Source: an uncultured Hyphomicrobiales bacterium
GTDB lineage: Bacteria; Pseudomonadota; Alphaproteobacteria; Rhizobiales; Beijerinckiaceae
Direction of reading: 5' to 3'
Length of the DNA: 43,591 nucleotides
NCBI GenBank assembly: GCA_903884435.1
Contig: CAISEY010000402.1
Span: forward strand, 1 to 43,591
Below are positions 17,383-26,422 of the stretch, piece by piece. The translations under genes were made by a program, and so were the position numbers. Under the pieces are notes generated by a model, which was given only the letters and a program-made list of their open reading frames with translations, did not search any database and had not been told where the DNA came from. Position 1 is the stretch's first letter. Each line of letters opens with the position of its first letter.

Positions 17383-18120
17383 ATGAAAATCGACGACGTG
17401 AAACGGCGCGCCTACGCGATGCCGCTGACCAATCCATCCTTTCCGCGCGGGCCCTACCGGTTCACGGACCGGGAATACGTGATCATCACCTACCGCACCG
17501 ATCCGGCCGCCATCGCCGCCGTCGTGCCCGAGCCGCTCGTGGCGCCCGACCCGATCGTGAAATACGAATTCATCAGGATGCCGAGTTCCACGGGCTTTGG
17601 CGACTACACTTAATCCGGGCAGGTCATTCCCGTGACGTTCAATGGCGAGGAAGGCTCCTACGTTCACGCGATGTACCTCGACGACGACGCGCCCATCGCG
17701 GGCGGCAGGGAGCTCTGGGGCTTTCCGAAGAAGCTCGCCACGCCGAAGCTCCAGCACGAAGGCGAGGTCATTGTCGGGACGCTGCACTACGGCAGCGTGC
17801 TTTGCGCCACCGCAACGATGGGGTTCAAACACGTGGCGCTGAACCGCGACGATGTCGCGAAATCGCTCCTGAAGCCCAACTTCCTGATAAAGATCATTCC
17901 GCACGTCGACGCCACGCCGCGCATTTGCGAACTCGTGCGCTATTATCTCGCCGACGTGACCGTGAAAGAGGCCTGGACCGCGCCGGCGGACCTGCAATTG
18001 TTCCGGCACGTGAGCGCCGACGTGGCGCGCCTGCCCGTGCTCGAGGTTCTCTCGGCGGTCCATTTCGTCGCCGACCTGACGCTGGGGCTCGGCGAGGTCG
18101 CGCACGACTATCTCGCGTAG
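17383..18120 (+). pseudogene. adc: acetoacetate decarboxylase with an in-frame TAA
   Basis: Acetoacetate decarboxylase family enzyme, which converts acetoacetate to acetone and CO2 through a lysine Schiff base. The frame reads from ATG 17383 ([20 protein letters not shown]) to [10 protein letters not shown], meets TAA at 17611-17613, then continues in the same frame with [20 protein letters not shown] to the normal end at 18120. The family normally reads GDYTESGQVIP, so one G-to-T change in a Glu codon explains the stop. The catalytic pair Lys116-Lys117 (ELWGFPKK) lies after it, so a 76-residue product would be inactive. All else is intact (245 codons counting the stop, normal length). The cause may be a recent mutation, a sequencing error, or restart at GTG 17632. 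Confidence 0.88.
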
Positions 18121-18136
18121 GCTCCGGCCCGGCTGT

Positions 18137-19108
18137 TCAAAGCCGCTCGATGTTCGCGTCGGCCACGACCTTCGTCCATTTTTCAATGTCGGAGACCACC
18201 CGGTCGCGGAAGGCCTGTCCGCTGGTCGGGCTCGCGAGGCTGCCGAGGGCGCGCAATTTCTCGATCACTGTCGGATCGGCGAGAATCGTCGCCACGCCGG
18301 CGTTGAGCCTCGCCGCGATATCCGGCGGCAGTCCGGCCGGTCCGGCGAGACCGAGCCACGAACTCGTCTCGTAACCGGGAAGTCCGGCCTCCGAGATGGT
18401 CGGCGTGTCGGGCAGGGCGTAGAAGCGCCTCGCGCCCGTCACGGCGAGCGCGCGCAGTTTTCCATCGCGGATTTGTTCGAGCAGCACGGTTGGCGTGTCC
18501 ATGATCAGGTCGATGCGCCCGGCGAGCAGGTCGAGCGTCGATTGCGAACCGCCGCGATATGGCACGTGACGCATGGAAAGCCTTCCCATGGAGGCCAGCA
18601 ATTCCCCGGAGAGGTGCTGGCCCGTGCCGTTGCCGGCGCTGGCCCACAACAGGGGCTCCGGCGCTTCGCGGCCCGCGACGAGCAGATCGGCGAAGCTCCT
18701 GATCCTGTGTTCGCTGTTTGTCGCCAGGACGAAGGGGAAGTCGGTCACCATGCTGATCATGGTGAAATCCTCGACCGACCTGTAGGCGAGCTGCCTGTAC
18801 ATCGCCGCCGCGACCGCGTGACCGCCGGGCAGGATCGCCAGAGTGTAGCCGTCCGGCGCCGCGCGGGCGACCTGCGTCGCCGCGATGGTCCCGCCTGCGC
18901 CAGACCTGATCTCGACGATGAAGGAAAATCCCGTCGCGCGTTGCAGGGCGTCCGCGACGATGCGCGCGACGACGTCGGCGTTGCCGCCGGCGGCGAACCC
19001 GTGAACAATGGTGATGGCCCGCTCCGGCCAGGCCGCGCGCGCGGGCGAAGCGAAAGCCATCGCCGCGAGGCCGCCCACGATGGAACGGCGATCTGGCCGA
19101 GGCGCCAT
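18137..19108 (-). CDS. Bug/TctC-type periplasmic binding protein
   Basis: Tricarboxylate-type solute receptor of 323 residues, the classical Bug form: ITIVHGFAAGGNADVVARIV, EIRSGAGGTIAATQVARAAPDG, VPYRGGSQSTLDLLAGRIDL and a DTPTISEAGLPGYE segment that contacts the ligand carboxylate. The N terminus (RPDRRSIVGGLAAMAFASPARA) has a twin arginine, so export by Tat is possible. It is convergent with adc (16 bases between stops) and divergent from the bicupin operon. No TctA or TctB genes are present. It is the third such receptor type in this locus and differs from the two longer ones. Confidence 0.88.
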   Translation of the reverse strand: MAPRPDRRSIVGGLAAMAFASPARAAWPERAITIVHGFAAGGNADVVARIVADALQRATGFSFIVEIRSGAGGTIAATQVARAAPDGYTLAILPGGHAVAAAMYRQLAYRSVEDFTMISMVTDFPFVLATNSEHRIRSFADLLVAGREAPEPLLWASAGNGTGQHLSGELLASMGRLSMRHVPYRGGSQSTLDLLAGRIDLIMDTPTVLLEQIRDGKLRALAVTGARRFYALPDTPTISEAGLPGYETSSWLGLAGPAGLPPDIAARLNAGVATILADPTVIEKLRALGSLASPTSGQAFRDRVVSDIEKWTKVVADANIERL

Positions 19109-19185
19109 GCTTGTCCCTCCCGATTTTCGCGCGCCCGTTTTGCGCGGCGTCCGCGTGCTTCAACGTGTCGCAAACGCCGGGACCG

Positions 19186-19204
19186 GTCAACACGCGCGGT
19201 TGAC
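19186..19204. promoter_or_regulatory. inverted repeat in divergent intergenic region
   Basis: GTCAAC and GTTGAC flank seven bases (ACGCGCG), a perfect 6-bp inverted repeat. It sits between the divergent starts at 19108 and 19288 and overlaps TTGAC -35 elements facing both ways, so a regulator bound here could control both operons. Confidence 0.4.
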
Positions 19205-19228
19205 TTGCCCCGGACGCGCCGCACTATT
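19200..19228 (+). promoter_or_regulatory. candidate promoter of the bicupin-hyu operon
   Basis: TTGACT (19200-19205) and ACTATT (19223-19228) are separated by 17 bases, about 60 bases ahead of the bicupin ATG. The right arm of the inverted repeat at 19186-19204 overlaps the -35. Confidence 0.45.
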
Positions 19229-19287
19229 GCCCCGCCGTCGCGCCCGACGCGGCGCGATTTCCTTTCCGCACCGGAGTCGTCCAGCGC

Positions 19288-20388
19288 ATGTCAGAGACCG
19301 CCCCGCCCCCCGGCAAATTCATGGTCGACACCTATCTGGAATGGTCGAAGCGCGAGGGCGTGCCGGTTCACGAGGATTTCGGTTTCGATCTCAAGACGCT
19401 CGACGTGCGCCCCTGGGCGCGGTTCGGCGTCCCCGGCGCCATCGCCCACGTGAAGGGCCGCGGCGATTTCATGACGATCTTCGTGCTGGAAATCCCGCCG
19501 GGCGGAAAAACCGACCTCATGCGACACGTTTACGAGGAAGCCGTCATCGTGCTCGAGGGCCATGGCAGTTCGCTCGTCGTCGGCTCGAACGGCGAACGCC
19601 ACGCCTTCGAATGGGGCCCCAACGCGGTCTTCGCGCCGCCGTGCAATTGCGCGCATCAATATTTCAACTCGTCGGGACGGGAACCCGCGCGCCTCGCCAT
19701 CGCCAGCAACATGCCCGCGGTGCTGAATCTCTTCCGCAGCGAGAAATTCGTCTTCGACAATCCCTTCGCCTTTCCCGAGCGCGAGGGCCAGCCCTCGCAC
19801 TTCCGCGGCGATGGCGATTTCATCCACGTGCGCCCCGGCAAACACATGTGGGAAACGAATTTCGTTCCCGACGCCAACCATCTCGAACTGAAGGAGTGGG
19901 CGGCGCGCGGCGGAAAATCCTCGCACGTGCAGTTGATCCTCGCCGACAGCATCCTGCACGCGCATATTTCCGAAATGCCGGTCGGCACCTACAAGAAGGC
20001 GCACCGGCATGGACCGGACCTGCACGTGTTCTGCCTCTCCGGCGAGGGCTATTCGCTGTTCTGGTACGAGGGGGACCGGGATTTCACCCGCGTCGACTGG
20101 AAACAGGGCTGGGTCTTCGCGCCGCCGGAGATGATGTATCATCAGCATTTCAACACGAGCGGCGGACGCACGCGCTACATCGCGATCGGCCACGGCAGCG
20201 TGCGCTATCCGTTCACGCAATACATGTTCCGGGTCTACAAGGGCATCGACCAGGACGTGAAAAACGGCGGCAACCAGATCGAATATTCGAACCAGGATCC
20301 GCGCGTCCACGCGATCTACCGGGACGAACTCGCGCGGCGGAATATCGCGCTCGACATGGACGATTTTTTCCCGCCGGGGGCGGCATGA
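19288..20388 (+). CDS. bicupin protein, gentisate-dioxygenase-like architecture
   Basis: Two-domain cupin, 366 residues. Domain 1 (about 60-175) has PPGGKTDLMRHVYEEAVIVL and a second motif ending CNCAHQYFN. Domain 2 (about 215-320) has AHRHGPDLHVFCLSGEG with His239, His241 and His246, then MYHQHFN with His285 and His287. Domain 2 thus has a full histidine-rich metal site, while domain 1 has a partial one. Size and layout recall gentisate or hydroxynaphthoate ring-cleaving dioxygenases, but the sequence is not close enough to name one. It heads a plus-strand operon: its stop overlaps the next start in ATGA. Cupins A and B of the neighbouring operon share the HQHFN or QHFN motif. Confidence 0.8.
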   Translation: MSETAPPPGKFMVDTYLEWSKREGVPVHEDFGFDLKTLDVRPWARFGVPGAIAHVKGRGDFMTIFVLEIPPGGKTDLMRHVYEEAVIVLEGHGSSLVVGSNGERHAFEWGPNAVFAPPCNCAHQYFNSSGREPARLAIASNMPAVLNLFRSEKFVFDNPFAFPEREGQPSHFRGDGDFIHVRPGKHMWETNFVPDANHLELKEWAARGGKSSHVQLILADSILHAHISEMPVGTYKKAHRHGPDLHVFCLSGEGYSLFWYEGDRDFTRVDWKQGWVFAPPEMMYHQHFNTSGGRTRYIAIGHGSVRYPFTQYMFRVYKGIDQDVKNGGNQIEYSNQDPRVHAIYRDELARRNIALDMDDFFPPGAA

Positions 20389-21416
20389 TCCCGCGGCGAT
20401 TCCGGGCGGCGACGCTCGCCGCCGCGCTTCTGGCGGGCGGCGCGGCGCGCGCGCAGAGCGTCGCGGATGTCTACAAGGGCCGCGCGATGGAAATCATCGT
20501 CGGCGCGGGCGCGGGCGGCGGCTACGACGTGAACGCGCGTCTCGTGGCGCGCCATCTCGGCGCCTTCACGCCGGGCGCTCCCTCCGTCGTCGTCGCCAAC
20601 ATGCCCGGCGGCGGCGGCATCGCCGCGACGAATTTTCTCTACAACGTCGCCCCGAAAAACGGCCTCGTTCTCGGCACGTTCAGCAACGCCATGCTGACGC
20701 AACCGCTGTTTGGCGCGGATTCCGTCAAGTTCGAAACCGGCGGGTTCGGCTGGCTTGGCAGCACGAGCCGCGAGGACGGCGTGTGCATCGCCTCGCGCGC
20801 GTCGGGCGCGCGCTCCCTCGACGACCTGCGCCGGCGCCGCCTCGTCGTCGGCACGACCGCGCCCGGCACGACGACGCACCTTTTTCCGACGCTGCTCAAC
20901 CGCGTGTTCGGCTTCGACTTCAAGTTCGTCACCGGCTACGCCGATGGCGGCCAGGTCGTGCTGGCGCTGGAGCGCGGCGAGATCGAGGCCCTGTGCCAGA
21001 CCTGGTCGAGCCTCAAGATCGCTCATCCAGAATGGGTTCCGCAAGGTCGCGTGCAACCCCTCGTCTCCATCGGGCTCGGCGCGAATCCGGAACTCGCCGG
21101 CCTGCCCTCCATCATGGATCTGGCGCGCGACGACGAGCAGCGCGCCATGCTGGAAATCGTTCTCGCGCCGACGCTGGCGGGCCGGCCCTTCGCGCTCCCG
21201 CCCGGGGTTCCCGCCGAACGGCTCGACGCGCTGCGCAAGGCGTTCGTCACGATGACGCAAAGCGCCGCCTTCATCGAGGACGCCCGGCGCGCGCGGGTCG
21301 AACTGTCGCCGGCGGACGGTCTGGAGATCGACGGGCTCCTGCGAAGGATTTCCGCCGCCCCGCCGGCCCTCGTGGCGAAGGTGCGGGCCATCGTCGAGGC
21401 GGCCCCGCCGCGCTAG
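20385..21416 (+). CDS. Bug/TctC-type periplasmic binding protein
   Basis: Solute receptor of 343 residues with a signal peptide (MIPRRFRAATLAAALLAGG to ARAQS). Ligand loops IIVGAGAGGGYDVNARLVA and VVVANMPGGGGIAATNFLY closely parallel the receptor at 7953-8984, so these two are paralogues of one subgroup. The ATG at 20385 overlaps the bicupin stop (ATGA), which shows translational coupling. hyuA follows after 78 bases. Again there is no membrane component. The linked bicupin and hydantoinase genes suggest that the bound compound feeds this pathway. Confidence 0.85.
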   Translation: MIPRRFRAATLAAALLAGGAARAQSVADVYKGRAMEIIVGAGAGGGYDVNARLVARHLGAFTPGAPSVVVANMPGGGGIAATNFLYNVAPKNGLVLGTFSNAMLTQPLFGADSVKFETGGFGWLGSTSREDGVCIASRASGARSLDDLRRRRLVVGTTAPGTTTHLFPTLLNRVFGFDFKFVTGYADGGQVVLALERGEIEALCQTWSSLKIAHPEWVPQGRVQPLVSIGLGANPELAGLPSIMDLARDDEQRAMLEIVLAPTLAGRPFALPPGVPAERLDALRKAFVTMTQSAAFIEDARRARVELSPADGLEIDGLLRRISAAPPALVAKVRAIVEAAPPR

Positions 21417-21494
21417 GCTGGACAAGCGACGGCCGTCCGGCGAAAAGACGACGCTGCTCGCGGCGGCGCCGGCGCGTCTCTCACGGAAGTTTGA

Positions 21495-23549
21495 ATGTCA
21501 CTCGTCATCGCGCTCGATATTGGCGGCACTTTCACCGATCTCGTGGCGTTCGATTTCGCCACCGGCGCCATCCACCAGGCGAAGAGTTCCACGACGCCCC
21601 GCGATCTTTCGATCGGCATCCGCGAGACCCTGCGCAAGAGCGGCCTCGACATCGGCGCGACGGCGCTCTTCATTCACGGATCCACCGTCGCCATCAACAC
21701 GGCCATCGAGCGGACCGGCGCTCGAACCGCGCTGATCGTGACGGAAGGCACGCGCGATGTTTACGCCATCGGCCGCGGCAACCGGCCCGAGGCCTATAAT
21801 TTTCATTTCCGGCGGCCAGAACCCTACGTGAAGCGCCGCCATACATATGAAATCATCGAGCGTCTGAACGCCGCCGGCGAGATTGTCGCGCCGCTCGACG
21901 AAGCGAGCGTCGATCGCGCGATCGAACGCCTCCTCGCGGAGAAAATCGAGGCGGTCGCGATCTGCTTCCTGCATTCCTGGGCGAATCCCGCGCACGAACA
22001 GCGCGCCGGCGCCGCGATCCGGTCCCGCGCGCCCGACGTCTATTGCACGCCAAGCCACGAAATCCTGCGCGAATATCGCGAATACGAGCGCATGTCGACG
22101 AGCGTGCTCAACGCCTATGTCGGTCCGCGCGTCAGCAAGTATCTCGGAGATCTCGAAAGCCTGCTGCGCGGCCAGGGCTTCGCCGGGCCACTGCTGATCA
22201 TGCAATCGAACGGCGGCGGCATGTCGCTGGAGACGGCGCGCGCCGTGCCCGTCGCGACAATGGAGTCGGGCCCCGTCGGCGGCATCATCGCGGCGGCCGA
22301 AACGGCGCGCGGACTCGGCCTCGCCGACGTGATCGCCTTCGACATGGGCGGCACGACGGCGAAGGTCAGCCTCGTGCGCGACAACCAGCCGGACATCGCG
22401 CAGGGCTATTTCATAGGGGGCGCCGCGAGCGGCCATCCCGTCATGTATCCGGTCGTCGATATCGTCGAGGTCGGCGCGGGCGGCGGCAGCATCGCATGGA
22501 TCGACGAGGTTGGCGGGCTCAAGGTCGGCCCGCGCAGCGCCGGCGGCCAACCCGGCCCGGTCTGTTACGGACAGGGCGGAACGGAGCCGACCGTCACAGA
22601 CGCCAACGCGGTGCTCGGACGCCTTGGCGCCGACCGCTTTCTTGGCGGCGAAATGCCGCTCGACGTCGCGGCGGCGCGTGACGCCATCGAAACGAAGATC
22701 GCCCGGCCGCTCGGGCTCACCGTCAACGAGGCGGCGCTGGGAATCATCCGCATCGCCGTCGCGGAAATGTCGGTCGCGGTGCGTTCGGTCTCGGTCGGGC
22801 GCGGCTACGATCCGCGCGATTTCGCCATGGTGTCGTTTGGCGGCGCCGGTCCGCTGCACGCCATCGCCATCGCCCGCGAACTGCACATCCCCCGGGTCAT
22901 CATCCCGCGGCTGCCGGGCCATTATTCCGCGCTCGGCATGTTGCTCGCGGACAACCGGCACGATTACGTCCGCACGTTCTACAAGCCGCTGGCCGAGGCG
23001 CGGATGGAGGACATGCGCGCGATCTTCGCGGACATGACGGCGGAGGCGCGCGCGCTTCTCGTCTCGGAAGGCGCGCGGGACGAGGACATGTCCTTCCAGC
23101 TCTATCTCGACATGCGCTACGCAGGTCAGGAATTCCCCATCCAGACGCCGGTCGCGTCGGGCGATCTCGGGGGCGGCGACCGGGAGGTCTTGCGCCGCGC
23201 CTTCGACCGCGCGCACGCGCGCCGTTTCGGCCATCAGGCGCCCGATGAAGCGGTCGACGTGGTCAACCTGCGCCTCACCGCCCGGGCGCGCCGGCAACGT
23301 TCGAACTTCCCCGCGATCGAACGCGGCGACGGCGAGGCGAAGCCTCGCGGCTTTCGCGAGATCGTTCTCGACGATCCCGCCGCTCCGGTTCGCTGCCCGA
23401 CCTACGAACGGGACGATTTGCGCGCCGGCGCGCGTCTCGAGGGGCCCGCCGCCATCGCGGAATACGCCTCGACCCTCGTGTTGTTCGCCGGCGACAGGCT
23501 CCAGGTCGCACCGTCGGGCGAACTCGTCATTGAAACCGGCGCGCCATGA
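21495..23549 (+). CDS. hyuA: hydantoinase/oxoprolinase subunit A
   Basis: ATP-binding subunit of an N-methylhydantoinase, oxoprolinase or acetone-carboxylase-related enzyme, which opens cyclic amides or carboxylates ketones using ATP. The 684-residue protein starts with the phosphate loop MSLVIALDIGGTFTDLVAFD and has the second ATP motif FDMGGTTAKVSLV and the VEVGAGGGSIAWID segment of the family; the C-terminal domain is complete. Its stop overlaps the start of hyuB by four bases, so the two should be made one to one. GGAAG precedes the ATG. Members that act on hydantoin, creatinine-derived hydantoin, 5-oxoproline, acetone or acetophenone look alike, so the substrate is open. Confidence 0.9.
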   Translation: MSLVIALDIGGTFTDLVAFDFATGAIHQAKSSTTPRDLSIGIRETLRKSGLDIGATALFIHGSTVAINTAIERTGARTALIVTEGTRDVYAIGRGNRPEAYNFHFRRPEPYVKRRHTYEIIERLNAAGEIVAPLDEASVDRAIERLLAEKIEAVAICFLHSWANPAHEQRAGAAIRSRAPDVYCTPSHEILREYREYERMSTSVLNAYVGPRVSKYLGDLESLLRGQGFAGPLLIMQSNGGGMSLETARAVPVATMESGPVGGIIAAAETARGLGLADVIAFDMGGTTAKVSLVRDNQPDIAQGYFIGGAASGHPVMYPVVDIVEVGAGGGSIAWIDEVGGLKVGPRSAGGQPGPVCYGQGGTEPTVTDANAVLGRLGADRFLGGEMPLDVAAARDAIETKIARPLGLTVNEAALGIIRIAVAEMSVAVRSVSVGRGYDPRDFAMVSFGGAGPLHAIAIARELHIPRVIIPRLPGHYSALGMLLADNRHDYVRTFYKPLAEARMEDMRAIFADMTAEARALLVSEGARDEDMSFQLYLDMRYAGQEFPIQTPVASGDLGGGDREVLRRAFDRAHARRFGHQAPDEAVDVVNLRLTARARRQRSNFPAIERGDGEAKPRGFREIVLDDPAAPVRCPTYERDDLRAGARLEGPAAIAEYASTLVLFAGDRLQVAPSGELVIETGAP

Positions 23550-25294
23550 CCATGCAACGCAAGCTCGATCCCGTGACTCTCGAGGTGCTGCGCAACGCGC
23601 TGCCCGCCATCGCCGCCGACATGGCGATCGACTTGCAACGCACCTCCTACAACATGATGATTTACGAGGTGCAGGACTTCTGCTGCGCGCTCGTCGACGT
23701 CGAGGGACGGCTGATCTGCCAGAACGTCGGCGGCGTCTCGCATTTCGTCGCCGACCTCGGCGTCATCATCAAGGACGCGGTGGCGCGATATGGCCGGGAC
23801 GGTTTCGCGCCCGGCGACGCGCTCGTCACCAATCACCAGCGCGTCGCGGGCCAGCACCTCAACAATGTCTGCGTCTTCACGCCGCTGTTCCACGAGGGCG
23901 CGCTGCGCGCCTTCGCCATCGTGCGCGCGCACTGGGTCGACGTCGGCGGCATGAGCACCGGCTTCAGCGCCCCGGGTCTCGTGACGGACCCGTGGATCGA
24001 GGGGCTGCAACTCGACCAGATCAAGATTCACGAAGCCGGCGTTCCCGACGAAAAGGTCTTGCGGATCATCCGCGACAACATCCGTTTTCCGGAAAACGCC
24101 ATGGGCGACCTGCGCTCGCAACTCGCCGCCTGCGCGCTGGCGGAGCGGCGTCTGTCCGAGCTGTTCACGCGCTATGGCCGCGGTCTCGTGTTCGACGCCA
24201 TCGAGCGCATGTTCGACGAGGTGGAGACGCGCTGCCGGCGCGTCGTTCGCGACATGCCGGACGGCGTATACGCGGCGGAGTCCTTCATGGATTCCGACGG
24301 GCCCGACAAGTCCGACACGATCCCGATCAAAGCCGTCGTCACGATCGCCGGCGACGACATGACCATCGACCTCACGGGATGTTCCCCGCAACGCAAGAGC
24401 GGCCTCAACGGCCGCACGCTCGCCGGCGCCTATATCGCCTACAAGGGCCTCACCGGCCCGCTCGACATGGTCAACGAAGGCTCGTTTCGCGCGCTGAAGG
24501 TCGTCATCCAGGAAGGCAACTTCATGATGGCGCGTTATCCCGCGCCAATGGCGGGCTGGAGCCGCGCCTTGCCGACGGTCGTCGACACGATCCTGAAGGC
24601 GCTCGCGCCGGCCCTGCCCGCGAAGGTTCCCGCCGCCCATCTCGGCAACCTCGGGGGCACGATGACCTTCTTCGGCCGCGACCCCGCGAAACAGCGCGAT
24701 TTCATTTTGCAAACCATCGAGGGCGGCGGCTGGGGCGGGCGGCCCGACGAGGATGGCGTCTCCACGTGCGTCTCCGTCTGCCAGGGCGACGTGCGCAACG
24801 CGCCCATCGAAACCATCGAGCTGAAATCCCCGGTGATCGTCAACCGGCGCGCGTTGCGGGAAAATTCCGGCGGCGCGGGAAAATTCCGCGGCGGTCTCGG
24901 TATCGAAACGAAAATGACGAATTATCTCGAGGGGCGCTGGAGCCTCAACAACACGGGTCGCCGTCTGTGCCCGCCGTGGGGCGTCGCCGGCGGCGCGGCG
25001 GGCGCGGCCTCGCTCAACACCATGAGCAAGCCCGGCGAAACCGACATGAAACCCTTCGATCCCGTGCGCCTCGTCTGCGCGCCGGGCACGAGCGTGATGG
25101 TGGCGACGGCGGGCGGCGGCGGCTGGGGCGATCCGCTGGATCGCGATCCCGCCAGCGTGCTCGAGGACGTGCTGGAAGAACTGGTGACGCGCGACGGCGC
25201 GCGCGATCTTTATGGCGTCGTCGTCGACATGGACAGGCGCGCGGTCGACGCGGCGGCGACCGCCGCCTTGCGCGCGGCGAAGCGGGGAGCGTGA
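23546..25294 (+). CDS. hyuB: hydantoinase/oxoprolinase subunit B
   Basis: Partner subunit of hyuA, 582 residues. Family segments are LEVLRNALPAIAADMAIDLQ, GDALVTNHQRVAGQHLNNV, AHWVDVGGMST, NLGGTMTFFGRDPAKQR, and the C-terminal glycine-rich ATAGGGGWGDPLDRDP. The start overlaps hyuA in ATGA, and the stop overlaps the next gene by one base (TGATG). The NHQRVAGQHLNN box differs from the NDPY-GGTHLPD wording common in oxoprolinase-type subunits, a hint of a different substrate. The neighbouring M24 proteins and bicupin suggest a degradation pathway. Confidence 0.9.
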   Translation: MTMQRKLDPVTLEVLRNALPAIAADMAIDLQRTSYNMMIYEVQDFCCALVDVEGRLICQNVGGVSHFVADLGVIIKDAVARYGRDGFAPGDALVTNHQRVAGQHLNNVCVFTPLFHEGALRAFAIVRAHWVDVGGMSTGFSAPGLVTDPWIEGLQLDQIKIHEAGVPDEKVLRIIRDNIRFPENAMGDLRSQLAACALAERRLSELFTRYGRGLVFDAIERMFDEVETRCRRVVRDMPDGVYAAESFMDSDGPDKSDTIPIKAVVTIAGDDMTIDLTGCSPQRKSGLNGRTLAGAYIAYKGLTGPLDMVNEGSFRALKVVIQEGNFMMARYPAPMAGWSRALPTVVDTILKALAPALPAKVPAAHLGNLGGTMTFFGRDPAKQRDFILQTIEGGGWGGRPDEDGVSTCVSVCQGDVRNAPIETIELKSPVIVNRRALRENSGGAGKFRGGLGIETKMTNYLEGRWSLNNTGRRLCPPWGVAGGAAGAASLNTMSKPGETDMKPFDPVRLVCAPGTSVMVATAGGGGWGDPLDRDPASVLEDVLEELVTRDGARDLYGVVVDMDRRAVDAAATAALRAAKRGA

Positions 25295-26421
25295 TGGATA
25301 TTGCAACCGACATTCGCGAGCGCCAGGCGCGCGTGCGCGCCGCGATGCGCGACCGCGGGCTGCGAAGCCTCGTCGTCTGGTTCAGCGGCCAGCATTTCAT
25401 GCTGCGCATGAACCAGCTCATGTATCTCACGGACTTCAAGGCGCTGGGACCGGCGGCGCTGCTGTTCAGCCTCGACGAACCGGCGGCGCTGATCGTTTCG
25501 CCGGAATGGGACTTGCCGCGGGCGCGCGAGGCCGTCGGCGTCGGCGACACGCTCGCCTGCGATCGGGAATCGCTCGCCGCGACCGTCGGCTCCATGGCCC
25601 GCGAATTGCCCGGTCCCGTCGGCCTCTCCGGACGCGATGGCATGACAATCGTCAACGCGCGACAATTCATGGCCGCCATCGGCGACCCGCCCGCGGCGGC
25701 GGACGATCTGATCGTTTCGCTCGCCGGCGCGCGCACGCCAGTCGAACTCGAACGCGTTGAAAAGGCGGCGACCATCGCCGACGCCGGATTCGCCGCGCTT
25801 TGCGAGGCGGCGCGCGTCGGACTGCGCGAATACGAACTCGCGGCGGAGATCGAGGCGGCGATGCAGGCGCTCGGCTCCGACGACAATTACGGCCTCGTCG
25901 GCGCCGGCCCGCACAATCAGGCGATCCGCGCGCCGTCCGACCGGCGCCTCGAGGCGGGCGACGTGATCATTGGCGAAATCACGCCGTGTTACCGGGGCTA
26001 TTTCGCGCAATTGTGCCGCACGCTGGTGCTTGGCGACGCGACCGCCGCGCAAAACGAGAAATACGCGCTGTTGATGGACGCGCAGCGGGCCGGCCTCGCC
26101 GCCGCGACGCCGGGCCGGTCGAGCAGCGACATCGCGCACGCGGTCAATGGCGTGATCGGCGCGGCGGGCTATGGCGAATATTGCCGCCAGCCCTACATGC
26201 GCACGCGCGGCCACGGGCTTGGCTTCGGCGGCGTCGTTCCGAACGACGTGACGGAAGACTCGAGCCCGGTGCTGGAAGTCGGGATGACCATGATCATCCA
26301 TCCAAATCAATACATTCCCGAAACCGGCTACATGATGCTGGGCGACACCGTCGTCATCGAGGCGAACGGGCCGCGGCGCCTCACGCAAACGCCGCGCCGT
26401 CTTTTCACGAAGGGGATCTGA
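25294..26421 (+). CDS. M24 (creatinase/prolidase-fold) protein, metal ligands mostly lost
   Basis: Pita-bread-fold protein of 375 residues. The N-terminal domain and the C-terminal domain from about 155 are both present. Comparison with M24 aminopeptidases shows His307 kept (RTRGHGLGFGG), but the aspartates are replaced (GEITPCYRGYFAQLCRT, Gln239), the EP motif is IIHPNQY (His336), and the last Glu region reads LGDTVVIEANG. This pattern fits a metal-free enzyme such as creatinase, which opens C-N bonds by hydrolysis, rather than a peptidase. It is coupled to hyuB by a one-base overlap, which supports action on a product of the hydantoinase, such as an N-carbamoyl or guanidino compound. That role is inference. 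Confidence 0.83.
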   Translation: MDIATDIRERQARVRAAMRDRGLRSLVVWFSGQHFMLRMNQLMYLTDFKALGPAALLFSLDEPAALIVSPEWDLPRAREAVGVGDTLACDRESLAATVGSMARELPGPVGLSGRDGMTIVNARQFMAAIGDPPAAADDLIVSLAGARTPVELERVEKAATIADAGFAALCEAARVGLREYELAAEIEAAMQALGSDDNYGLVGAGPHNQAIRAPSDRRLEAGDVIIGEITPCYRGYFAQLCRTLVLGDATAAQNEKYALLMDAQRAGLAAATPGRSSSDIAHAVNGVIGAAGYGEYCRQPYMRTRGHGLGFGGVVPNDVTEDSSPVLEVGMTMIIHPNQYIPETGYMMLGDTVVIEANGPRRLTQTPRRLFTKGI

Positions 26422-26422
26422 C

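Noticed and set aside
17632-18120. Separate short gene starting at GTG after the adc stop
   Set aside because: It is the same frame as the upstream part and is simply the rest of acetoacetate decarboxylase; I see no ribosome site suited to a new start.
21498-23297. Very long minus-strand frame opposite hyuA
   Set aside because: It is a mirror frame of high-GC coding sequence with no recognisable domain, while hyuA on the plus strand has full family motifs.
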